64,000 nucleotides of DNA from Bradyrhizobium tropiciagri (GCF_001189845.1 NZ_LFLZ01000033.1:29957-93956); one strand, 5' to 3'; positions 45,718 through 54,331 are shown, numbered from the stretch's first letter. A program made the numbers and translations. The notes: generated by a model not told the origin, from the sequence alone.

Positions 45718-45773
45718 GATATAGCTACTCCGTGCGTGTCCAGCCGACTCGTCGAGTTACAAATATCAACTGC

Positions 45774-45808
45774 TATCTGAAAATAGATACCAGATGATAT
45801 CTGAAAAT
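45774..45808. promoter_or_regulatory. Probable TetR operator between divergent genes
   Basis: TATCTGAAAAT occurs twice as a direct repeat, at 45774-45784 and 45798-45808, 24 bases apart. Between and within them are inverted pairs TATCT-N6-AGATA and AGATA-N8-TATCT, plus ATACCA and TGGTAT farther apart. Two overlapping dyads in a divergent gap are typical for TetR-family autoregulation. Confidence 0.6.
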
Positions 45809-45842
45809 CAATTGGTATTTGCACGTTCAGGAGCCCGATCCG

Positions 45843-46448
45843 TTGCCCAGGCTAAATCGCGAGGAAAGTCAGGCCCGTACGAAGAGTCTCCTGATCGAGG
45901 CGGCGCGCGAGGAGATCATCAAGAAGGGGTTTGCGCAGGCATCGGTGCGCGACATCGCCGACGCCGCCGGATTTTCGCAGGGCGCGTTCTATTCGAATTT
46001 TCCCGACAAGGAGGCGATCCTCCTGGAACTGGTGCAACAGCATCAATCCGAGGAGCGTGCAAAAATCGAAGGCGTATTGGGGCAGGCGTCGGGCGAGCCT
46101 GCGAAGCTGATGGCCGGCCTCGAAAAATGGGCCGCCACGGCCAATTCGGATCCAGGGTTTGCCGTGCTGGCGATCGAGCTGCAATTGCAGGCGCTGCGGA
46201 GCCCGACTTTCGCGCAAGGCTATAACGAACTCAACCGCAAGCACCGCCGGGCGCTGGGCGTGCTGGTCACGCGCCTGTTCGAGTTGCTTGGCAAGCAGCC
46301 GCCCGCCGATCCCGTGGAGATCGCCACCGGCTTCATCGCATTGGGCCGCGGCATGGCGCTCTTGTCGAGGGCCGGCGAAGTGAGCCGCAGCGGCCGGATC
46401 GTCGTCACGTTCCTGAAGGCGCTGATCGACGCGGCGCCTTCAGCCTAG
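45843..46448 (+). CDS. TetR/AcrR family transcriptional regulator
   Basis: The regulator of 201 residues has an N-terminal HTH (ARTKSLLIEAAREEIIKKGF, SVRDIADAAGFSQGAFYSNF) and an all-helical ligand domain. No ATG fits. TTG 45843 is chosen because CAGGAG lies nine bases upstream; a TTG at 45819 lacks a ribosome site. It is divergent from the membrane-protein/DoxX operon with repeated TATCTGAAAAT words between, so it likely represses that operon and itself. Confidence 0.88.
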   Translation: MPRLNREESQARTKSLLIEAAREEIIKKGFAQASVRDIADAAGFSQGAFYSNFPDKEAILLELVQQHQSEERAKIEGVLGQASGEPAKLMAGLEKWAATANSDPGFAVLAIELQLQALRSPTFAQGYNELNRKHRRALGVLVTRLFELLGKQPPADPVEIATGFIALGRGMALLSRAGEVSRSGRIVVTFLKALIDAAPSA

Positions 46449-46496
46449 AGCATGATCCGGAAAAGTGCGAAGCGGTTTTCCGAAAAGATCATGCTT
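46448..46496. repeat. Dispersed palindromic repeat, family D, copy 2
   Basis: GAGCATGATCCGGAAAAG at the left pairs with TTTTCCGAAAAGATCATGC at the right, around TGCGAAGCGG. It is nearly the complement of the copy at 17436-17484, so it lies in the opposite orientation. It follows the TetR gene and may end its transcript. Confidence 0.75.
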
Positions 46497-46589
46497 AGAC
46501 AGGAATCTAAGGCGCGATGATGCTTCAACTAATCTCATCGCGCTTTAGCCGCGCGCCTCGCCAAGCCGGCGCGTGTGAAGATCGATGCG

Positions 46590-46835
46590 CTACTTCGCGC
46601 CGAATGCCTTGAAGGTGATGATGGTGAGGGTGTCCTGGATTCCCGGGATCACCTGAACCTTCTCGTTGATGAAATGGCCAATGTCGGTGTCGTGGTCGAC
46701 GTAGAACTTGACCAGGAGATCGTAATTGCCCGCGGTGGAATAGATCTCGGACGCAATCTCGGCTTCCGCCAGCGCATTGGCGACGGTGTAGGACTGGCCG
46801 AGCTTGCATTTGATCTGGACGAAGAAAGGAACCAT
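46590..46835 (-). CDS. Stand-alone Lrp/AsnC ligand-binding (RAM) domain protein
   Basis: The 81-residue protein is only the C-terminal RAM domain of Lrp/AsnC regulators (MVPFFVQIKCKLGQSYTVAN, then NYDLLVKFYVDHDTDIGHF and VQVIPGIQDTLTIITFKAF). There is no DNA-binding helix-turn-helix. Such proteins form ring oligomers that bind amino acids and may modulate full-length Lrp proteins. ATG 46835 is used; a TTG one codon earlier is closer to GGAG and is possible. Confidence 0.85.
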   Translation of the reverse strand: MVPFFVQIKCKLGQSYTVANALAEAEIASEIYSTAGNYDLLVKFYVDHDTDIGHFINEKVQVIPGIQDTLTIITFKAFGAK

Positions 46836-47039
46836 CAAAGTCGTCTCCGGGGATTTCCGCGACTATAGGCCAAAAACCGGCGGCCAAGGCAAGGGGACAA
46901 GAAGGGGCAAGGCAGGGCCAACGCGCGGTCAAGTCAGGTGAACTTGCTGGCAATCGGCGGCCGGGCTAGGACAGGCGCAAGGACAGACGATGGTCTCATT
47001 CGTGATGGTCTCATTCCAACCAACCACCGGTGCCGCAAG

Positions 47040-47837
47040 ATGACGCCGGTCGCACTCACCATTGCCGGCTCGGATTCCTCGGGCGGGGCAGGCATCCAGG
47101 CCGACCTCAAGAGCTTTGCCGCGCTCGGGGTCTATGGCGCCTCGGCGATCACGGCATTGACCGCGCAGAACACCATGGGGGTCAGCGGCATCCATCCGGT
47201 GCCCGCGTCTTTCGTCACGGCCCAGATCGATGCCGTGTTCTCCGATCTCGACGTCGGCGCGGTCAAGATCGGCATGGTGGCGCAGGCCGAGACCATCGCG
47301 GCGATCGCCGACGGACTGAAGCGCCGGGCGCCGCACCACATCGTGCTCGACCCGGTGATGGTCGCAACATCGGGCGACCGCCTGCTTGCCGCCGAGGCGG
47401 TCGATGCGCTGAAGACCATGCTGTTTCCGCTGGCCTCGCTGATCACGCCGAACCTGCCGGAAGCGGCGGCGCTGCTGAGCGAGCCGGTTGCCTCGAGCGA
47501 GGCCGATGTCGTGCGCCAGGGCAAGCGATTGCTGGCGATGGGCTGTCGCGCGGTACTGGTGAAGGGCGGTCACGGCCACGGCGCCGAGAGCACCGACTAT
47601 CTGATCGATGGCGCGCGCAGCATCGCGCTCGCAGCGCCGCGCATCGCGACCGCGAACACGCACGGCACAGGTTGCTCGCTGTCATCGGCGATCGCGGCAG
47701 GACTCGCGAAGGGTGAAGCGATGGAGACCGCCGTGCGCAACGCCAAGGCCTGGATCTCTGATGCGATCGCGGCCGCCGATCGCTTCGCCGTCGGTCGCGG
47801 CCACGGACCGGTGCATCACTTCTACAAGTATTATTGA
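47040..47837 (+). CDS. thiD: Hydroxymethylpyrimidine/phosphomethylpyrimidine kinase
   Basis: The 265-residue kinase has the ribokinase-like ThiD landmarks. They are ALTIAGSDSSGGAGIQADLK at the start, DPVMVATSGDRLL, TPNLPEAAALL, VKGGHGHG and the anion hole NTHGTGCSLSSAIAAGL. It phosphorylates the pyrimidine precursor of thiamine twice. The length fits ATG 47040; an in-frame TTG at 46938 would add a non-conserved leader. It stands apart from other thiamine genes. No TPP riboswitch is seen in the leader. Confidence 0.95.
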   Translation: MTPVALTIAGSDSSGGAGIQADLKSFAALGVYGASAITALTAQNTMGVSGIHPVPASFVTAQIDAVFSDLDVGAVKIGMVAQAETIAAIADGLKRRAPHHIVLDPVMVATSGDRLLAAEAVDALKTMLFPLASLITPNLPEAAALLSEPVASSEADVVRQGKRLLAMGCRAVLVKGGHGHGAESTDYLIDGARSIALAAPRIATANTHGTGCSLSSAIAAGLAKGEAMETAVRNAKAWISDAIAAADRFAVGRGHGPVHHFYKYY

Positions 47838-47874
47838 GCTACCGTGGCCCGGACGATCCGGAGCATGTAGGCGT

Positions 47875-47959
47875 CGTCATTGCGAGGAGCGATAGCGACG
47901 AAGCAATCCATATCCCCGCTTGTGGCGCTATGGATTGCTTCGCTTCGCTCGCAATGACG
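47875..47959. repeat. Dispersed palindromic repeat, family A, copy 2
   Basis: CGTCATTGCGAGGAGCG at the left pairs with CGCTCGCAATGACG at the right, with GAAGCAATCCAT and ATGGATTGCTTC as the inner stem. It is the same element as at 488-605. It lies in the 301-base gap 47838-48138, which shows no gene and must also hold the promoter of the phosphoesterase gene. Confidence 0.78.
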
Positions 47960-48138
47960 GCGATTGGGTGGAATGAGATGTGTTCCGCGCCTTTGCATTG
48001 CCCATGTCGCCAGATTGTCGCATGCGGCTGTTATCCGCAGGGCAGGGGCGCGCTGCTGATTCTCGTTAACTCTCTGTGGAGCCTCAGGTCGCGGGGATCG
48101 TCATCGCCTTGTCACAGGAATCTGTTAGGTGCACAGGC

Positions 48139-48951
48139 ATGGGAAGTGACTCCTTGAGTGAAGAAAGCCCCGAGCGGCGCTTTCGCACTTTGTTTATCTC
48201 CGATGTCCATCTCGGAGCCCGCGGTTCGCAAGCCGACCGCCTGCTGGACTTCCTCCGCTCTCACGATGCCGACACGATCTACCTCGTTGGTGATATCGTG
48301 GACGGCTGGGCGCTGAAGTCGAACTGGTACTGGCCGCAGACTCACAACGACTTCGTGCAGAAGATGCTGCGCAAGGCGCGCAAGGGCGCCAAGGTGATCT
48401 ACGTCCCGGGCAACCACGACGAGTTCCTGCGCAAATATTACGGCACGCATTTCGGCGGCATCGACGTGGTGGAGAACACCGTCCACACCGGCGCCGACGG
48501 CAAGCGCTACCTCATCATCCACGGCGACATCTTCGATCTCGTGGTGCAGAACGCGCGCTGGCTCGCCCATCTCGGCGACAAGGCCTACGACTTCGCGATC
48601 CAGATGAATCGCTTCGTCAACTTCTTCCGCAAGATGTTCGGTGTGCCCTACTGGTCGCTGTCGCAATGGGCCAAGCTGAAGGTCAAGAAGGCGGTGAACT
48701 ATATCGGCGCGTTCGAAGCGACGCTTGCGGGCGAGGCGCGGCGTCACGGCTGCGACGGCGTGATCTGCGGCCACATCCACTACGCGACGATTCATGACGA
48801 GCACGGCATCCGCTACATGAATTGCGGCGACTGGGTGGAGAGCTGCACCGCGCTCGCCGAGCATGAGGACGGCCATTTCGAAATCATCACCTGGACCGAC
48901 CCGGTGCGCCGGATCGCGCCAGTTCCGCGAGTGACGGCACGCGCTGCATGA
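48139..48951 (+). CDS. Metallophosphoesterase, PlcP-like phospholipase C / LpxH-like
   Basis: The 270-residue protein has the binuclear metal site of calcineurin-type phosphoesterases: FISDVHLGARG (DxH), LVGDIVDGW, PGNHDEFLRK, HGDIFD and CGHIHYATIH. It resembles LpxH, but also PlcP of Sinorhizobium, a phospholipase C active in membrane lipid replacement under phosphate shortage. The next gene is a GT4 glycosyltransferase overlapping by four bases, the arrangement known as plcP-agt. That favours phospholipid hydrolysis to diacylglycerol over lipid A synthesis. A true LpxH or LpxI would be expected in the lpx cluster. No convincing Pho box was found. Confidence 0.8.
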   Translation: MGSDSLSEESPERRFRTLFISDVHLGARGSQADRLLDFLRSHDADTIYLVGDIVDGWALKSNWYWPQTHNDFVQKMLRKARKGAKVIYVPGNHDEFLRKYYGTHFGGIDVVENTVHTGADGKRYLIIHGDIFDLVVQNARWLAHLGDKAYDFAIQMNRFVNFFRKMFGVPYWSLSQWAKLKVKKAVNYIGAFEATLAGEARRHGCDGVICGHIHYATIHDEHGIRYMNCGDWVESCTALAEHEDGHFEIITWTDPVRRIAPVPRVTARAA

Positions 48952-50039
48952 CGCATATCCTGGTCGCGACCGATGCGTGGCATCCCCAGGTCAACGGGGT
49001 TGTCCGCACGCTGACCATGATGGCACAGGCGGCGAACTCGCTCGGCGTCGAGGTCAGCTTCCTGACACCGGACGAGTTCCGCACCTTCGCGATGCCGAGC
49101 TATCGCGATCTGCGGCTGGCGCTGCCGTACCGGGCCAAGGTCGCGAGCCTGATCGAAGCGGCCAAGCCCGACAGCATCCACATCGCGACCGAAGGCCCGA
49201 TCGGGCTTTCGGTTCGCCGCTATTGCCGCAAGCGCGGCCTGCCGTTCACGACGAGCTTCCACACCCGCTTCCCCGAATATGTCTCGGCCCGGACGCCGGT
49301 TCCGGAAGCCTGGGTGTGGCGGGCGCTGCGCTGGTTCCACAAGCCGAGCCGGGCGGTGATGGCGGCAACCCCGGCGCTGGCGGCCGAGCTGCGCCAGCGC
49401 GGCTTCCGCAACGTGGTGCTGTGGTCGCGCGGCGTCGATACCGCGGTGTTCCATCCGCGCGATGTCGATCTCTGCCTGCCGCAGCCGGTCTATCTCAGCG
49501 TCGGCCGGGTCGCGGTGGAAAAGAATCTCGAGGCCTTCCTCGATCTCGATCTGCCCGGTACCAAGGTCGTGGTCGGGGACGGCCCGGAGCGGGCGGCGCT
49601 GGAGCGGAAATATCCGGAAGCCGTCTTCCTCGGCGCCCGCCATGGGGAAGAACTGGCTGAGATTTATGCCGCGGCCGATGTGTTCGTTTTCCCCAGCCGC
49701 ACCGATACGTTCGGTTTGGTGCTGCTCGAGGCATTGGCGAGCGGCCTGCCGGTTGCCGCTTTTCCGGTCACCGGTCCTCGCGACGTGATCGGCGCGGCGC
49801 CGGTCGGCGTGCTCGACGACGATTTGCGGCATGCCTGTCTGGAGGCGCTCAGCATCTCGCGGCAGGCCTGCGTCGATTTTGCCGCGCTCCACACTTGGCA
49901 GGCGTCGGCCCGGGTGTTCATCGAGCGCTGCATGAACGTCCGCCCGGCTCCGCCCGATGGCGAGGGCGAAGCGTTCGAATTCGGTGCCGAAGAGCACCAT
50001 TTCGCAGTTTTGCCGGCGAGCCACCAGACCTCACACTGA
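48948..50039 (+). CDS. GT4 glycosyltransferase, Agt/MgtA-like glycolipid synthase candidate
   Basis: The 363-residue GT-B enzyme shows ATDAWHPQVNGVVRTLTMMA at the start, the acceptor-side FTTSFHTRFPEYVSARTPVP, VYLSVGRVAVEKNLEAFLDL for donor binding and the E-x7-E region RTDTFGLVLLEALASGLP. These features match MgtA/SqdX/Agt enzymes that glycosylate diacylglycerol. Its start overlaps the stop of the PlcP-like gene (ATGA), so translation is coupled. PlcP would release diacylglycerol and this enzyme would add a sugar, giving a phosphorus-free membrane lipid. Donor sugar unknown. Confidence 0.85.
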   Translation: MTHILVATDAWHPQVNGVVRTLTMMAQAANSLGVEVSFLTPDEFRTFAMPSYRDLRLALPYRAKVASLIEAAKPDSIHIATEGPIGLSVRRYCRKRGLPFTTSFHTRFPEYVSARTPVPEAWVWRALRWFHKPSRAVMAATPALAAELRQRGFRNVVLWSRGVDTAVFHPRDVDLCLPQPVYLSVGRVAVEKNLEAFLDLDLPGTKVVVGDGPERAALERKYPEAVFLGARHGEELAEIYAAADVFVFPSRTDTFGLVLLEALASGLPVAAFPVTGPRDVIGAAPVGVLDDDLRHACLEALSISRQACVDFAALHTWQASARVFIERCMNVRPAPPDGEGEAFEFGAEEHHFAVLPASHQTSH

Positions 50040-50044
50040 CTTGT

Positions 50045-50097
50045 CTTGACGCGTTTTCTTCCTGCGAAGCGGTGCCCACTTCGCTCGAAAACGCGAT
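50045..50097. repeat. Palindromic repeat, family E (TTGACGCGTTTTC type)
   Basis: CGCGTTTTC at 50050-50058 pairs with GAAAACGCG at 50087-50095. Between them GCGAAGCGG and CACTTCGC form an inner stem. It sits just after the glycosyltransferase stop. The form resembles elements I know from other Bradyrhizobium genomes; only one copy is in this window. Confidence 0.6.
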
Positions 50098-50141
50098 GAA
50101 GCGTCTTGCCGGGCTGTGGCCCGCCGCGATACAAATTGCAG

Positions 50142-51131
50142 ATGACGGACACCGTTTTAAATCCACCCGTCGCTGCCGCGGACATCGATGCCGCCGCAAG
50201 GGTGGTCGCGCCGTTCGCGGTGCGTACGCCGCTCCTGACCTTCCCCGTTCTCAACGAACGCGTCGGCAGCCGGGTCTTCCTCAAGCCCGAGATGCTGCAG
50301 CGGACCGGATCGTTCAAGTTCCGCGGCGCCTTCAACAAGCTCGCCTCGATCCCGCAGGACAAGCGGAGCGGGGGCGTCGTCGCGTTCTCCTCGGGCAACC
50401 ATGCCCAGGGCGTCGCCGCGGCGGCCAAGATCCTCAACATGCAGGCGACCATCGTGATGCCTGCGGACTCGCCGCTTACCAAGCGCGAGCGGACCAAGTC
50501 CTATGGCGCCGAAGTCGTGCTCTACGACCGCGATCGCGACGACCGCGCGGCGATCGCGAGCGGCATCGCCAGCAAGCGTGGCGCGACCCTGGTGCCTCCC
50601 TATGACGATCCGCTCGTGATCGCGGGCCAGGGCACCGCCGGCCGCGAGATCGCCGAGGACATGGCGGCGCTCGGGCTGACGCCCGACATCGTGGTCGCAC
50701 CGGCTTCGGGCGGCGGATTGATCGCGGGCGTTGCGACCGCGGTGAAGGCGAAATACCCGCAGGCCCAGGTGATCGTCGCCGAGCCCGCGGGCTATGACGA
50801 TCACGCGCTGTCGCTCAAGGTCGGCCATCGCGAGGCGCATGCGGTTGCGCCGCGCACCATCTGCGATGCGCTGATGGCGATGATGCCGGGCGAGCTCACC
50901 TTTGCGATCAACAGCAAGTTGCTCGCAAACGGTGTCAGCGCTTCCGACGAAGAGGTTGGTGCGGCTGTAGCTTTTGCCTATCGCGAGCTGAAGCTCGTGG
51001 TCGAACCCGGTGGCGCCATCGGGCTCGCCGCGCTGCTCGCGGGGCGGATCGACACCAAGGGCAAGAACGTCGTCATCGTGCTCTCGGGCGGCAATGTCGA
51101 CGCCGATTTGTTCGCGAAGCTCGTCGCCTGA
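50142..51131 (+). CDS. PLP-dependent threonine/serine dehydratase family protein
   Basis: The 329-residue enzyme has the fold II PLP landmarks. Lys59 in GSFKFRGAFNKL forms the aldimine, SSGNHAQGVAAAAKIL binds the substrate carboxylate, and APASGGGLIAGVATAVKA holds the phosphate. VLSGGNVD near the end is the typical pyridine-N site. It lacks the regulatory ACT-like domain of biosynthetic IlvA, so it is a catabolic threonine/serine dehydratase or a serine racemase. ATG 50142 fits the family length. It seems to be a single-gene unit. Confidence 0.9.
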   Translation: MTDTVLNPPVAAADIDAAARVVAPFAVRTPLLTFPVLNERVGSRVFLKPEMLQRTGSFKFRGAFNKLASIPQDKRSGGVVAFSSGNHAQGVAAAAKILNMQATIVMPADSPLTKRERTKSYGAEVVLYDRDRDDRAAIASGIASKRGATLVPPYDDPLVIAGQGTAGREIAEDMAALGLTPDIVVAPASGGGLIAGVATAVKAKYPQAQVIVAEPAGYDDHALSLKVGHREAHAVAPRTICDALMAMMPGELTFAINSKLLANGVSASDEEVGAAVAFAYRELKLVVEPGGAIGLAALLAGRIDTKGKNVVIVLSGGNVDADLFAKLVA

Positions 51132-51205
51132 GATCGGCATTTTTGAAAAGCAGCGGGGGCAGAGCGATGGTCGCTCTTCCCCCTTTCGTTGTGCGGCGCG
51201 GCCGA

Positions 51206-52789
51206 TCAGTGCCTGAAGCCGCCGTGATGGCCGCCGCCCATGCCGCCGACATGCGAGCCGGACTGACTTGAGCGGAACGCTGCATGGTCACCACCGCCTG
51301 ATCGCGTCCGGTCGGCTTGCATGCTCTGCCGCCCGGTGCGGAAGTGGTGCCGGTCGCTGTCTTTCATGATCGGACTTGATGCGTTCTTGCCGGCATTTGC
51401 AGCAGGAAGGCTCGCGATGTTGCCTTTGCCGATCGTGTTCGGCATCCCGACCGACTTCGCTCCGGGCGCGGGCATGTTGACGATCCTGCCGCCGCCGATC
51501 TGGCCATTGCCGCCGGCGCCCTGCAGGCCCGCATGGATCGGCTGCAAGGCCTGACGATTTGTCAGCCGCGTGAACTGCATCAGCGGCACCAGCTTCGGCT
51601 GGGCCTGCAGCTTCAAGGCCTGCTGCGCGTAGGGGCCACCGGCGAAATTGTCGTGGAAGGTCTTGTAGCCGAACGGCGTGTTGGCGAGCACCGCCTTGTG
51701 CCAGGCGGCGACCTGCAGCCAGTTGGTCAGCAGGAAGCGAATGTGGTCGCACAGCGGATCGCGCGGATAAAGCCGGATGAATTCCTCGTAGTATTCGGGC
51801 CGGCCCTCCGACAGCACGAAATCATAGGCCTGGCGCACCGAGCGGTTCGGCAGGTTCGATGCCATCTGCACGACAGGGCCATTTGCAGGGGCACGCGATG
51901 ACGCGACAGCGGTGTCGCCGAAGAAATAGAAATCGGAGGTCAGCGACGAGCTTTCCCACGGCGTCTGCCGGCCGTCGGTCGTCGAGTTGACCTCGAGGCG
52001 AACGCGCTTGAACAGCTGCTCGATCGGTAGGTTGGGCTCGCGCGCCAGACGCAGGAAGGCGTTGGTGTAGGGGCTGTGGCCGTTGTTGCCGTCCTGCGCC
52101 TCCATGCCGGGCGCGGTCGAATAGCCGACGATCGAGCCGTTCGGCGCGTCGACGACGGCAAGGCCGCGGCCGGCATCGTTGACGTTGGGAAACGGATTGT
52201 TGCGGCAGGCATCGAGCACCACGATGCGCATCCGGCTCGGGATGTTCTCGAGCGTGCCCATCACGTCGACGAGGCGCACCGAATTGCCGTCGAGGTCGGA
52301 CGGCGTTGCGATCTTCGCATCGACCGGGATCAGGTAGTTTTCGCCGGCGAGCTGCACGCCGTGCCCGGCATAGTAGATCATCGCGACCGTGCCCGGGCCC
52401 CGCGCCGCGACCTTGTCCGAGAAATCCCGCAGCACCTTCACCATGTCGCCCTGCCTGAGGTCGGTCGCGGAGATCACCTCGAAGCCGGCCGCGTTTAGCA
52501 GCTCGGCCATCGACTGCGCGTCGTTGCCGGGATTGGCGAGCTTTGGCGCATTCTCGTAGTTCGCATTGCCGATCACGAGCGCGACGCGCTGCTCGGGACC
52601 GCGGAGCGCCGCCGGTGTCGCTGCGGCTGATGTTGCCGGCGAAACGGCCTGGTCGATAGATTGCACAGTCGTCTGCGGTGCATTGCCGACCGTGAGATTG
52701 CTGCTCTCGGCAAGCGTCGCACCGGGCGCACCGAGGCTGAACAGGCCGAGCAATGCGGCCGATATCATGATGGATGTCAGGCGGACCAT
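51206..52789 (-). CDS. Secreted caspase (peptidase C14) family protein with Gly/His-rich tail
   Basis: The 527-residue protein has a signal peptide (SIMISAALLGLFSLGAPGAT, cut near LAE). The caspase domain starts at VALVIGNANYENAPKLANPG near residue 68, with the catalytic His in YYAGHGVQ near 142 and Cys in LDACRNNP near 194. The region RQAYDFVLSEGRPEYYEEFI near 315-350 is a helical hairpin often seen after caspase domains in rhizobia. The tail from about 430 is low-complexity, ending GGMGGGHHGGFRH, and may bind metal. It differs from the TPR-caspase at 621-2351 in having the catalytic domain first. Substrate unknown. Confidence 0.86.
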   Translation of the reverse strand: MVRLTSIMISAALLGLFSLGAPGATLAESSNLTVGNAPQTTVQSIDQAVSPATSAAATPAALRGPEQRVALVIGNANYENAPKLANPGNDAQSMAELLNAAGFEVISATDLRQGDMVKVLRDFSDKVAARGPGTVAMIYYAGHGVQLAGENYLIPVDAKIATPSDLDGNSVRLVDVMGTLENIPSRMRIVVLDACRNNPFPNVNDAGRGLAVVDAPNGSIVGYSTAPGMEAQDGNNGHSPYTNAFLRLAREPNLPIEQLFKRVRLEVNSTTDGRQTPWESSSLTSDFYFFGDTAVASSRAPANGPVVQMASNLPNRSVRQAYDFVLSEGRPEYYEEFIRLYPRDPLCDHIRFLLTNWLQVAAWHKAVLANTPFGYKTFHDNFAGGPYAQQALKLQAQPKLVPLMQFTRLTNRQALQPIHAGLQGAGGNGQIGGGRIVNMPAPGAKSVGMPNTIGKGNIASLPAANAGKNASSPIMKDSDRHHFRTGRQSMQADRTRSGGGDHAAFRSSQSGSHVGGMGGGHHGGFRH

Positions 52790-52807
52790 CGCGCGCTCCC
52801 AAAAGCT

Positions 52808-52824
52808 GGTCCCGGTACGGGACC
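52808..52824. promoter_or_regulatory. 17-base palindrome in the leader of the caspase gene
   Basis: GGTCCCG and CGGGACC form a perfect 7-bp inverted repeat around GTA, 19 bases upstream of the start codon at 52789. It could be an operator or a leader hairpin that limits ribosome access. Confidence 0.35.
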
Positions 52825-52927
52825 GGTCGCGGGGACGCTAGACGCAGACGCGGTCGCGGTACGTGAGCTGGGTCACGGAGAGCGGCCGATCAATCGGAGG
52901 TGAACACGTAGCGTGAACGCGTCACGC

Positions 52928-54256
52928 CTACGAGAAGAACGCCATCTTCTCGGCCTGGCTCATGCGGCGGATCGGCGCGAGCGGATCGTTGGCGGCGACG
53001 TGCGGTTTTTTCAGCAGGCCGCTGGCGATGATGGTGGAGCCGAGTGACACCTCTGCCGCTGGAGCGGGCGCAGGCTCAACTGTGGGCGGGAGAGGCGGCG
53101 GCACGGCCGCTGGCGCTTCGGCAACCGCCGCTGCAGCGACCAGTGCGGGTTCAACCTTGATCTCGGCCTTCGGCTCGGGCGCCGGTGCAGGCTCGGGCAA
53201 CGGCGCAGGCTCGGGCTGAATGGCCGGTGCATCCATTTCGGGCTCTGCCGCCATCGCTTCGGCGACACGCACCTCTTCGGCAGCGCGCATTTCCTCGGCG
53301 ATCGCCTCTTCGTCGATCGGATCCGGTGCGCCCATTTCCGTCGCGATCAGGTCGAGCATCGCTTCGTCATGGGCGTCGGCGGCGGCCTCGTCGTTGACGC
53401 GGGCAAGCTCGGCAGCCTCGGCTTCTGCCAGCGCGGCTTCGGCCTTGAGCCAGGCTTCGCTCGGCTGCGGGATTGCCGCTGCGGCAGCCTCGGTGGGCGG
53501 CGTTGCAGCGGGCATCGCGGCTTCCGCGTTCGGCACCGCAACGGCCTCCTGTGGCGGCGTTGGCGGCGTGGCGGCCATCGTTGCATCGGGGGCCGCGCTC
53601 TCGGCGGCAGCGCTTTCGGCTGCCCGTGGCGGTGAGGGCGCCGCCGCGGCCGGTTCCGCAACCGGTGCTTCGGGCGCGGCCGGCTCGGCCGTGGGCGTTG
53701 CCGCCTTGTCCGGGTCGAACTCGCTGAGCCGGCGGGCCAGCGCCGCGAAGGCTGTGTCCAGCACGGCCTTGGCGTCGTCCATCGAAACCTGGGACGCGCC
53801 GGCCTCGATCGCGCTGGCCTGCGAATCGATGATGTCGCAGATCCGGCCGTCATTGCCGATCTCGCGCAGCCGCCAGGAGATCTCCCGGATAACCCGCACG
53901 CCCTTGCGCACCGGCGCGAGGTTCTGTTCGAAGCTGACGCCGTCGAGCGCTGCGATGGCGGAGGCCTGGGCGGCCTCGATCGTGCCGCGCAGCGCGCCCA
54001 GCGCCTGCGCCAGTTGCTCGTCCCTGATCGCCGCTGCGGCGGCCTGCCGCTGCGCGCTGAGGCTGTCCTCGATCCGCGCCACCGCATCGAGCACCATGCG
54101 GGTATCGGCGTTGCGGTTGCGCTTGGCGTATTCGCCGAGGAACCAGCGGCCCCGCGAGGTCTCCATGAAGGCCGCGCTGATCGCAGCATAGTCCTCCTCG
54201 CTCGGCAGGGCCGCGCGAGCGGATATCGGCGACAGGGCGAATGCTTCTTCGGCCAT
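52928..54256 (-). CDS. Ala/Pro/Glu-rich protein with conserved helical N-terminus, function unknown
   Basis: The 442-residue protein starts MAEEAFALSPISARAALPSE at ATG 54256. Residues 1-180 look folded and helical, with SRGRWFLGEYAKRNRNADTR (as in chemotaxis-associated or phosphatase-linked helices) and FEQNLAPVRKGVRVIREISW. Residues about 190-400 are a long low-complexity linker of Ala, Pro and Glu. The C-terminus LAPIRRMSQAEKMAFFS is polar and probably conserved, as a short binding tail. No signal peptide or membrane helix. The layout suggests a cytoplasmic adaptor protein, but no function can be claimed. Confidence 0.75.
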   Translation of the reverse strand: MAEEAFALSPISARAALPSEEDYAAISAAFMETSRGRWFLGEYAKRNRNADTRMVLDAVARIEDSLSAQRQAAAAAIRDEQLAQALGALRGTIEAAQASAIAALDGVSFEQNLAPVRKGVRVIREISWRLREIGNDGRICDIIDSQASAIEAGASQVSMDDAKAVLDTAFAALARRLSEFDPDKAATPTAEPAAPEAPVAEPAAAAPSPPRAAESAAAESAAPDATMAATPPTPPQEAVAVPNAEAAMPAATPPTEAAAAAIPQPSEAWLKAEAALAEAEAAELARVNDEAAADAHDEAMLDLIATEMGAPDPIDEEAIAEEMRAAEEVRVAEAMAAEPEMDAPAIQPEPAPLPEPAPAPEPKAEIKVEPALVAAAAVAEAPAAVPPPLPPTVEPAPAPAAEVSLGSTIIASGLLKKPHVAANDPLAPIRRMSQAEKMAFFS

Positions 54257-54331
54257 CACAATCTCTTCGCGCAAATCACAGCGCGTTACGCTAACGATCA
54301 CCACGATATCGCGCGAATCGCAATTGAATTG

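Noticed and set aside
46839..47039. TPP riboswitch before thiD
   Set aside because: The conserved CUGAGA and ACCUGA-type elements were not seen in this leader.
48060..48138. Pho box upstream of the PlcP-like gene
   Set aside because: TTGTCAC and CTGTTAG occur near 48112-48131 but with a 13-base period instead of 11 and mismatches, so no claim is made.
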